Of a stretch of 14,404 nucleotides of DNA, positions 6,710 through 13,328 are shown one piece after another. A program made the position numbers and the translations under genes. Every line of letters starts with the position of its first letter. Positions within the stretch are counted from its first letter, which is position 1. The notes under the pieces are model-generated. The model saw only the letters and a list, made by a program, of their open reading frames with translations. It was not told where the DNA came from and did no database searches. The stretch is taken from the NCBI GenBank assembly GCA_045641505.1, contig JAZUHB010000053.1, forward strand, positions 1 through 14,404, read 5' to 3'. Source of the DNA: JAZQNF01 sp045641505. GTDB taxonomy: Bacteria > Bacillota > Clostridia > Lachnospirales > Bianqueaceae.

Positions 6710-8191
6710 TCAGTCGAAGAAATCGCTGATGTTGTCGCCGGCTTTGTCGGCCGCCTTGCGGACGGCGGACTTGGTCTTCGCGGCCTCCTCGGTCACGCTC
6801 TGACCGAGCTCGATCACGTCGGACTCGAATTCATTCGCGGCGGTCTCCGCCTTTTCGGCCGCCTGCGCGGCGTCCTCGGTCAGCTCGGCGTCGGCCTTCT
6901 CAGCCGTCTTTTTGACCTTCGACGCGAGCGCCTTGAAGGGATTCTCCATCGCGGGCTTTTCCTTCGCGGGCTTCTCGGCCTTGGCCTTCTTCGCCGCCTT
7001 CTCATCGGCCTTCGCCGCGGCCTTCCGGATCTCCTCGGAGGCCTTCTCATCGACGACGATGGTGTCGCCGGTGAAATCGGTCGCGGGGGCCTCGGCGCCC
7101 TTCTTCGGCGCGGGCGCTTCCTTCACGTCGCTGTCGTCGAAGAAATCATCCTCCGGCGGCATCAGACCGCGCTTCTTCGCTTTCTTCTCTTCTCTCTGCT
7201 TGCTGCGGGCGAGGAGCTTGGCCTCCTCCTCCTGATAGGCGTTCGCCAACGGAGTCAGGCGGACCTGATAGAAGTATTCATCGTCCGAGAAGCTGATGCT
7301 GCGGACGTGCTTGTAATCCAGAGGAACATCCAGGAAACGGACGAGCATGGCCAGCGCCATGGCGAGCAGCGAATAGAAGAGGATGGCGATCACAGAGGCA
7401 TCCAGCCCGAACTTCGCCTTGCAGACGAACAGCGCGATCATACCGGCGAGACCGGCGATGCCGATCGCCACGTAGTGCACGTAGCTGATGCGGAGCTTCA
7501 TCAGCAGCCAGACCAGGAACGCGACGGCCATGAAGATCAGGCCGAGCAGCAGCACCTGGTAGTTCTCCAGGACGTTCTTCAGCACTTCCTTGACGACGTC
7601 CACCAGCATGCCGGGCAGATTGCCCAGGATATCGGTGATGCCGCCGCCGACAAGGGCCGAGCTCTCATACTGCAGGACCACGGGCGCGAACTCCCACAGC
7701 TGCCACAGGAAGACGCCCATGAGCAGGGCCACCAGCGTCATGGGGCCGCCGTAGATGCCCGCGAACAGGGGCACGAGCAGATAGATGCCCTTGCCCACGA
7801 AGATGGGCACGAGCAGCAGCAGGAACGCGTATTCAGGCGTGAAGCAGACGGTGACGATGAAGACGATCATCACGAAGATGCTCATCACCAGGCCGCCGAA
7901 CAGGGACGCCTTGACCATCAGATAGCAGCCCAGCGCGAGCACGATGAAGGTGCCGAAGCGCATGGGAATCAGGGCCAGCACCAGCGCCAGACCCAGGTGG
8001 ATGACGGTCTTCGCCAGCAGTCCCTCCGCCGGGCAGCACGCCATGGTGGTGATGCTCCGGATGGCCAGGAAGAACGCCGCGGCCTTCAGCAGATAGATCA
8101 GCACCGGGTTCAGCCGCTTGCCGATCACGTTGACGTACGCACGGACCTTGTTCAGGATACCGTCGAGCTTCTCTTTGGTATTGGAATTCAT
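6710..8191 (-). CDS. Polytopic membrane protein with long charged C-terminal tail, function unknown
   Basis: 493 residues. After a short basic N-terminus (NTKEKLDGILNKVRAYVNVIGKRLNP) roughly the first 300 residues are a series of about nine hydrophobic helices. A short soluble segment with SDDEYFYQVRLTP near residue 305 recalls an acidic/Tyr-rich motif I remember from uncharacterised clostridial membrane proteins. From about residue 330 the protein is Ala/Lys/Glu rich, low in complexity, probably disordered or helical and cytoplasmic, ending GDNISDFFD. ATG 8191 has GAGG upstream. It lies 30 nt after the 125-aa gene and 42 nt before cdaA, so it is likely in the same operon. That position suggests, but does not prove, a link with c-di-AMP signalling or envelope functions. 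No transporter motif was recognised. Confidence 0.85.
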   Translation of the reverse strand: MNSNTKEKLDGILNKVRAYVNVIGKRLNPVLIYLLKAAAFFLAIRSITTMACCPAEGLLAKTVIHLGLALVLALIPMRFGTFIVLALGCYLMVKASLFGGLVMSIFVMIVFIVTVCFTPEYAFLLLLVPIFVGKGIYLLVPLFAGIYGGPMTLVALLMGVFLWQLWEFAPVVLQYESSALVGGGITDILGNLPGMLVDVVKEVLKNVLENYQVLLLGLIFMAVAFLVWLLMKLRISYVHYVAIGIAGLAGMIALFVCKAKFGLDASVIAILFYSLLAMALAMLVRFLDVPLDYKHVRSISFSDDEYFYQVRLTPLANAYQEEEAKLLARSKQREEKKAKKRGLMPPEDDFFDDSDVKEAPAPKKGAEAPATDFTGDTIVVDEKASEEIRKAAAKADEKAAKKAKAEKPAKEKPAMENPFKALASKVKKTAEKADAELTEDAAQAAEKAETAANEFESDVIELGQSVTEEAAKTKSAVRKAADKAGDNISDFFD

Positions 8192-8221
8192 TGTTTCATC
8201 CTCGTTTTTCAGGTTTCCGGC

Positions 8222-8599
8222 TTACATCCGGGCGATCTCAGACACCAGATCCTCGTGTTCCATGATCCGTTTGCTGGCCTGTTCATACCGGTTGGACGCG
8301 ATCACCGTGGCCACGACGCCCACGATCGCCCCCAGGACGATCATCAGGATGACGACCTTGATGACGAACCCCTGATAGTCGAAATGGAGCAGACCCTCTC
8401 CCTCGACGTAAAAGATTTTGAAGGCGTAGTAGATCCAGTACATGATGTAGAGGATGCCGAACACGATGAGGCACTTGATCCGCTGCAGCCCCACGTAATC
8501 GGCTTTGTAGTAACGGACGGCGAAACAGTCCTGCCGGAACTGGCTCTGAAGATAGACTTCATTGCGGACCATCTGCCGGATTTTTTCCTTTTTGATCAT
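8222..8599 (-). CDS. Small two-helix membrane protein, function unknown
   Basis: 125 residues. A basic N-terminus (MIKKEKIRQMVRNE) precedes a Tyr/aromatic-rich region and two hydrophobic segments at about 43-62 (CLIVFGILYIMYWIYYAF) and 79-103 (VIKVVILMIVLGAIVGVVATVIA). A charged amphipathic C-terminus follows. ATG 8599 is preceded by AAGGA and, 45 bases further, by a good promoter, making it the first gene of the apparent operon running into the 493-aa protein, cdaA and cdaR. No enzyme motif or known domain is recognised. It is too well placed, with start signal and spacing, to be a chance frame. A small subunit or partner of the following membrane protein is a reasonable guess only. Confidence 0.82.
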   Translation of the reverse strand: MIKKEKIRQMVRNEVYLQSQFRQDCFAVRYYKADYVGLQRIKCLIVFGILYIMYWIYYAFKIFYVEGEGLLHFDYQGFVIKVVILMIVLGAIVGVVATVIASNRYEQASKRIMEHEDLVSEIARM

Positions 8600-8643
8600 G
8601 GATCCTTCTCCCGTTCAGAATAGGTGATACAAATACACGCTAC

Positions 8644-8672
8644 AGTATACCACCGGCCGGCGTGTTTTGCAA
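8644..8672 (-). promoter_or_regulatory. Sigma-A-like promoter of the membrane protein-cdaA-cdaR operon
   Basis: On the minus strand, TTGCAA (8667-8672) and TATACT (8644-8649) are separated by exactly 17 bases, with 5/6 agreement in the -10 box and 4/6 in the -35. The predicted transcription start near 8637 leaves a leader of about 38 nt with no visible riboswitch. Confidence 0.7.
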
Positions 8673-8884
8673 GCGAAAGACCGAGGCGGAAGGGTCGCGG
8701 GAAGGGATGCCGGACGGAATGCAGGAGAGGATGCAGGAGACGCCGGGTGAGGCCGGCTGGGCCGGGCCGGGGCGCGCGGGGCTTCCAAGGGAAGGAGGCC
8801 GCGGACGCCGGGTGAGGCCGGATAACAAGCGAAGGATCGGTTTTCAAAGGAAGGCCGTATGAAATCTCCTCCTGAAAAGTCCGG
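8673..8884. other. GC-rich intergenic stretch with an 18-bp direct repeat
   Basis: No gene is supported here. GACGCCGGGTGAGGCCGG is present twice, at 8739-8756 and 8804-8821, 65 bp apart, and a shorter GATGCAGGAGA-like word is repeated around 8719-8740. The stretch lies upstream of the operon promoter. I recognise no structured RNA family in it. Confidence 0.6.
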
Positions 8885-9092
8885 ATAAGTGTTTCGGCCG
8901 CAAACCGGAACGAAAAAACTTATTTTTACGGCCCCGATAAGTGGAATCGAGGAAAACACGTCGGAAAACACGCAACAAAAACTAAAAAGTAAGTGGAATT
9001 GCCCTTTGAAAAAACTTTCCACTTATCTGCCCCAATAAATATAAGTGTTTTGGGCTATTCCGGCGGCATTTCCACCTATTTGCGGCCCGGCG
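8885..9092. repeat. Degenerate array with exact 52-bp period around ATAAGTG
   Basis: The heptamer (A/G)TAAGTG begins at 8885, 8937, 8989 and 9041, so each step is exactly 52 bases. The bases after it vary (GTTTC, GGAAT, GGAAT, GTTTT). Related words of opposite sense, CTTAT or CCTATT, lie 33-34 bases into units 1, 3 and 4 (8919, 9022, 9075). In unit 3 TAAGTGGAA (8990-8998) and TTCCACTTA (9017-9025) are a perfect 9-bp inverted repeat around 18 nt. The array is richer in A+T than its surroundings and sits about 210-420 bp upstream of the cdaA operon promoter. It looks like four old repeat copies or a set of protein binding sites. Confidence 0.65.
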
Positions 9093-9131
9093 CCAGTTCC
9101 CCGGCCGCTTTTCCCCCCTCGGCGCACCGGC

Positions 9132-9173
9132 GCCGAGGCGCACAAGCCGAGGCGCACAAGCCGAGGTGCACAA
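9132..9173. repeat. Three tandem 14-bp repeats
   Basis: GCCGAGGCGCACAA occurs at 9132-9145 and 9146-9159, and with one change (GGTGC) at 9160-9173. The first copy overlaps a 9-bp inverted repeat, CCTCGGCGC (9117-9125) with GCGCCGAGG (9130-9138), four-base loop. The array is downstream of the terminator of the zinc-ribbon gene and contains no gene. Confidence 0.8.
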
Positions 9174-9177
9174 GCCG

Positions 9178-9209
9178 AAAACGCGCCGGGCTCTCTCGGG
9201 CCCGGCGCG
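9178..9209 (-). terminator. Intrinsic terminator of the SPFH/zinc-ribbon gene
   Basis: On the minus strand CGCGCCGGGC and GCCCGGCGCG form a perfect 10-bp GC stem (9182-9191 with 9200-9209) around an 8-nt loop, followed directly by TTTT (9181-9178). It begins about 40 bases after the stop at 9250 and no minus-strand gene follows until 8599. Confidence 0.75.
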
Positions 9210-9249
9210 CAGCACGGAAATACTTTTTGGGGTTCGAGGACGCAAATCC

Positions 9250-10503
9250 TTACGCCTTCGCGGTTCCGCAGTTCGTGCAGAACTTGCCTTCGTTCTGGGT
9301 GCCGCAGGTGGGGCAGGTCCAGCCGGCCGCGGGCTTCTTGGTGCCGCAGTCAGGGCAGAAGTTGCTGTCGTTCACACGGCCGCAGGTGGGGCAGGTCCAG
9401 CTGCCGGCGGGCGCGGGCTTCGCGGTGCCGCAGGCGGGGCAGAAGTTGCCTTCGTTCACCTTGCCGCAGGTGGGGCAGGTCCAGCCGGCCGCAGCGGGGG
9501 CCGCGGGAGCCGCGGTGCCGCCCAGCAGGTCGGAGATGGTGCCGCCGACGCCGCCGGCCATCATGTTCACGCCCAGGATGCCGTTCACGGCGCCGTTCGC
9601 GTTGTTGGCCGCGTCGACCATGGCGTCGCCGAGGGAGCCCACCAGATGGGCGCCGGCGATGGCGGAGTTGGAGTACATCTGCGCTTCGGTGATCTTATCC
9701 TGCTGTTCCTTGGGAACGTCGACGGTGGTGATGGAAATCTTTCCGATGCTGATACCCTGCTCCTCGGTCCAGGAGGCGTTCAGGGCTTCCTTCATCACGG
9801 TCTCGAGCTCGGCGGTGTGCAGAGGCAGCTCGCTGGGACGGATCTGCAGCGCGGAGAGCTTGCCGACGCAGGGCTGCAGGGCGCTGATGAAATCAGCCTT
9901 CAGGGCAGCGTCCAGGTTGTCGGTCTCGCGGCGGAATTCCTTGCGGTTGCCGCAGCGCTTGGTGTAGAAGGTCATGGGATCCACGATCTTGTAGGTGAAG
10001 GTACCGGAGCAGCGCAGGGACACGTCGATGTCCAGGCCGATACGGGCATCCACCACGCGGAAGGGGATGGGGTTCGGGGTGCCGAACTTGTTGTCCAGCA
10101 TATCCTTGATGTTGAAGTAGTAGACGCGCTGGTCCTTGCCGACCTCGCCGGCGTAGGCGAAGCGCTCGCCCAGCTCCTTGAAGATGGCGAGAAGGTTCTC
10201 GCCCAGCTTACCGGTGAAGATGCTGGGGGAGGAAGAAGAATCGTAGGTGAACTTGCCGGCTTCGGCGCAGAACTCCACGATTTTGCCCTGATCGGTGATG
10301 ATCATGGCCTGGCCCTCGTTGACGACGATGCCGCTGCCGTTGGAGATCACGTTGTCGTTGCCTCTGTTGTTACCGGTGGCATTGCGCTTCTCGCCGCGGC
10401 ACATAAGGACGTCGGCGGGCATCGCATCGCAGATGAAGTACTCCTTCCACTGATCAGCAAGAACGCTGTTCAGAGAAACAAGACCGGCGGAAATAAGACC
10501 CAT
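9250..10503 (-). CDS. SPFH/stomatin-like protein with three C-terminal zinc ribbons (COG4260/YdjI-like)
   Basis: 417 residues. Residues ~20-280 carry the SPFH/band-7-like region of the YdjI/COG4260 group: WKEYFICD near the start, GSGIVVNEGQAMIITDQGKI, FKELGERFAYAG, IPFRVVDARIGLDIDVSLRCSG, then a helical end with VPKEQQDKITEAQ. A Gly/Ala/Asn-rich region (about 280-340) follows, then three ribbons at 341-359, 369-387 and 395-413, each CPTCG...FCxxCG with all four cysteines. There is no signal peptide; relatives associate with membranes and serve as scaffolds, and YdjI of Bacillus is linked to membrane stress response. It has its own promoter and terminator, so it is probably a single-gene transcript. 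ATG 10503 has GAGAGG upstream. The family is clear; the cellular role here is not known. Confidence 0.9.
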   Translation of the reverse strand: MGLISAGLVSLNSVLADQWKEYFICDAMPADVLMCRGEKRNATGNNRGNDNVISNGSGIVVNEGQAMIITDQGKIVEFCAEAGKFTYDSSSSPSIFTGKLGENLLAIFKELGERFAYAGEVGKDQRVYYFNIKDMLDNKFGTPNPIPFRVVDARIGLDIDVSLRCSGTFTYKIVDPMTFYTKRCGNRKEFRRETDNLDAALKADFISALQPCVGKLSALQIRPSELPLHTAELETVMKEALNASWTEEQGISIGKISITTVDVPKEQQDKITEAQMYSNSAIAGAHLVGSLGDAMVDAANNANGAVNGILGVNMMAGGVGGTISDLLGGTAAPAAPAAAGWTCPTCGKVNEGNFCPACGTAKPAPAGSWTCPTCGRVNDSNFCPDCGTKKPAAGWTCPTCGTQNEGKFCTNCGTAKA

Positions 10504-10572
10504 AGTTGTTTCCTCTCTTTTTCATGAATATAGGTATTGCTTGCATGACAGTCACATGTTCGGCATGGGGAT

Positions 10573-10601
10573 ATTATACCATTTTCCCCGGCCGCGCACA
10601 A
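10573..10601 (-). promoter_or_regulatory. Extended -10 promoter of the SPFH/zinc-ribbon gene
   Basis: On the minus strand a perfect TATAAT (10573-10578) is preceded by TGG, giving an extended -10 element, and TTGTGC (10596-10601) lies 17 bases upstream as a weak -35. The expected leader is about 60 nt. A GC hairpin overlaps the -35 region. Confidence 0.75.
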
Positions 10602-10658
10602 GGGCGGCCCCGTTTTTTTCACCGCGGAGCTCAGGTCCGCTTTCGCCGCGGCCTGCGC

Positions 10659-11168
10659 TCAGAAGGTCGGCAGCTCCTTGCGGTAGTGGCGGATCTGCTT
10701 CTCGATGGGCTCGGCGAACTTGCGGCGGCCGAGCATCCAGAAGAGCTCGCGCTCCGAGACCCACTTGTAGGCCTCGGTCTCGCCCTCCTGCAGCACCACC
10801 TTCTTCCGGTCGGTGTGGAAGGAATAGGTGAGCACCAGGCAGCCGTACTGGACCATGCTCGACACGAGCCGAAGCTCCTCCGGGACGGCCTGGATGCCGG
10901 TCTCCTCGAAGAGCTCGCGCGCGGCGCCCTCGGCCAGGGTCTCGCCCTGCCGGCAGGCCCCGCCGGGATTCTCCCATTTCAGCGGGCTGGCCTTCTTCGC
11001 CTTGGAGCGGAGCGTGACCAGGAAGCGGCCCTTTTCGTCGCGCACCCAGACGCAGACGACGGGGAAAAGCAGGCCGTCCGTCGCCGCCTCGCCGCGGCGG
11101 ATGGTCGTTCCGGAGGGTTCGCCCTCCTCGGTGTACAGTTCGATGATCTCTTCGGTGATCTCTCCCAT
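10659..11168 (-). CDS. NUDIX-domain hydrolase
   Basis: 169 residues. The NUDIX box is complete and matches the consensus Gx5Ex7REUxEExGU: it starts at Gly70, has Glu76, then RELFEETGI at 84-92, providing the metal-binding glutamates. N-terminal MGEITEEIIELYTEEG and the pattern GLLFPVVCVWVRDEKGRFLVTLRS resemble the IPP isomerase-like/YfcD-type NUDIX group, which often begins with a similar 'E...D.Y' segment, so isopentenyl isomerase-like or dinucleotide/nucleotide hydrolysis are both conceivable. The gene follows tsaD by 27 nt with only a weak GGAA upstream of ATG 11168, suggesting it is the last gene of the rnz-tsaD group. Catalytic family certain; substrate not predictable by eye. Confidence 0.92.
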   Translation of the reverse strand: MGEITEEIIELYTEEGEPSGTTIRRGEAATDGLLFPVVCVWVRDEKGRFLVTLRSKAKKASPLKWENPGGACRQGETLAEGAARELFEETGIQAVPEELRLVSSMVQYGCLVLTYSFHTDRKKVVLQEGETEAYKWVSERELFWMLGRRKFAEPIEKQIRHYRKELPTF

Positions 11169-11195
11169 GTTGTTTCCGTTTCTTAGGTGGATTTT

Positions 11196-12206
<1,011 letters not shown>

Positions 12207-12251
12207 GTATGTCTCCTTTGGGCCGGGGGCCGGAGCCCCGGGGTCCGGAAC

Positions 12252-13238
12252 TTAATTGTCTTCCTGAACCGCCGTGCCGGGCGTTTCCGCCGGAGCGTCG
12301 GCATCCTCCGCCGGGACCTCCTCGTCCGAAAAACGGAGCGTGACGGTCTTGCGGTCCTTCCCGCAGAAGCTGTTGGGGAAGATGGCGGTCGCCTCGGACA
12401 GGTAGGCCTTCGGATTCGGCTCGGCCGGGCTGAAATGGGTGAGCCAGAGCTCGCCGACGCCCGCCTCCGCCGCCATCTCCGCGGCCTCCCGGAAGCTCAT
12501 GTGCTTATGCTCCTTCGCCTTCTCCTGCTTTTCGGGCTCGCCGTACATGCCCTCGCAGATGAAAAGGTCGGAGCCGCGCACGCCCTCCACGATGGTCTTC
12601 TTCGGGCGGGAATCGGTGCAGTAGGAAAGCTTGAGACCCTTCCGCGCGGCGCCGAGGACCAGGTCCGGCGTGTAGACCGTCCCGTCCTCCGCCGTCACGG
12701 TCTCGCCGTGCTGCAGCGGATTCCAGTAGCAGAGCGGCACACCCGCCGCCCTGGCCCGCTCGGGGTCGAACTTCGGGAGCCGCGCCGCCTCCAGCGCGTA
12801 GCCGTAGCAGGGGACGCCGTGGTCCGCCGCGAACGCGGTCACGGAGAGCTCGCCCAGCTTCATCGGGACACCCAGGTCCTCGCGGCCGAGCTCGCGGTAC
12901 TCGAGATCGAAGGGAAGCTCCGGCGCGATGAGCAGGAGCCCCTCGCAGATCCGTCTGAGGCCCCGGGGACCGATGAGCGTCACCGGCTCGGTGCGGCCGC
13001 AGTTGCCGATGCTCAGGAGCAGGCCCGGCAGACCGCTGATGTGGTCGCCGTGAAAATGAGTGAAAAGGATATGATCGACGTCCTTGAAGCTCCAGCCGAG
13101 TTCGCGCATCGTGATCTGCGTGCCCTCGCCGCAGTCGATCAGAAGTCCTTTCCCTTCGTAGCGGACCCACAGCGAGGTGAGCCAGCGATTGGGCAGCGGC
13201 ACCATTCCGCCGGTGCCGAGCAGACAGACATCGAGCAT
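12252..13238 (-). CDS. rnz: Ribonuclease Z (tRNA 3' processing), short form
   Basis: 328 residues from ATG 13238 (MLDVCLLGTGGM). This start is preferred over the in-frame one at 13289 because AAAGGAG lies four bases upstream and family homology starts here. The zinc-binding motif THFHGDH occupies 60-66; DHGVPCYGYALE, the TDSRP motif and THFSP near the C-terminus provide the remaining expected ligands and substrate motifs. RNase Z removes the 3' trailer from tRNA precursors lacking encoded CCA. The last ~25 residues are an acidic Ala/Glu/Pro tail, probably dispensable. Fitting the context, tsaD, another tRNA maturation gene, follows 45 nt downstream. A 7-bp inverted repeat, CCGGGCC (13253-13259) with GGCCCGG (13271-13277), lies in the leader close to the ribosome binding site. 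A related MBL nuclease is the only alternative. Confidence 0.92.
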   Translation of the reverse strand: MLDVCLLGTGGMVPLPNRWLTSLWVRYEGKGLLIDCGEGTQITMRELGWSFKDVDHILFTHFHGDHISGLPGLLLSIGNCGRTEPVTLIGPRGLRRICEGLLLIAPELPFDLEYRELGREDLGVPMKLGELSVTAFAADHGVPCYGYALEAARLPKFDPERARAAGVPLCYWNPLQHGETVTAEDGTVYTPDLVLGAARKGLKLSYCTDSRPKKTIVEGVRGSDLFICEGMYGEPEKQEKAKEHKHMSFREAAEMAAEAGVGELWLTHFSPAEPNPKAYLSEATAIFPNSFCGKDRKTVTLRFSDEEVPAEDADAPAETPGTAVQEDN

Positions 13239-13298
13239 TTTTCTCCTTTCCGCCGGGCCGACGGCTGCCGGGCCCGGGCATTTCACCATGTTTCTGTC

Positions 13299-13328
13299 AG
13301 TTTAACATAAAAAGCGTGTTTATTGCAA
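13299..13328 (-). promoter_or_regulatory. Possible promoter for rnz-tsaD-NUDIX
   Basis: On the minus strand TTGCAA (13323-13328, overlapping the last codons of the peptidase gene) is 18 bases from TAAACT (13299-13304), which is preceded by TGT and so could act as an extended -10. Agreement with consensus is 4/6 in both boxes. No clear terminator separates the peptidase gene from rnz, so read-through is also possible. Confidence 0.35.

Noticed and set aside
5780..8623. 947-codon open frame on the plus strand
   Set aside because: It is exactly antisense to cdaA, the two membrane proteins and their spacers, has a His/Asp/Glu/Gln-rich composition expected from reversed codons, and lacks recognisable domains.
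8600..8643. c-di-AMP (ydaO-type) riboswitch in front of the cdaA operon
   Set aside because: The predicted leader is only about 38 nt, far too short for that RNA, and no conserved core is visible.
8596..8847. Small minus-strand frames in the operon leader
   Set aside because: They cross the promoter, have Pro/Arg-rich GC-derived composition and no convincing start signal.
8885..9092. Replication origin or DnaA-box cluster
   Set aside because: No TTATCCACA-type box was found and no replication genes are nearby.
10586..10619. GC hairpin followed by seven T on the plus strand
   Set aside because: It has terminator form only for plus-strand transcription, but no plus-strand gene is present; on the minus strand it merely overlaps the -35 of the SPFH-like gene promoter. 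It might stop antisense RNA.
13239..13289. Earlier in-frame start for RNase Z
   Set aside because: It would add a non-homologous GC-derived leader and bypass the AAAGGAG site next to ATG 13238.
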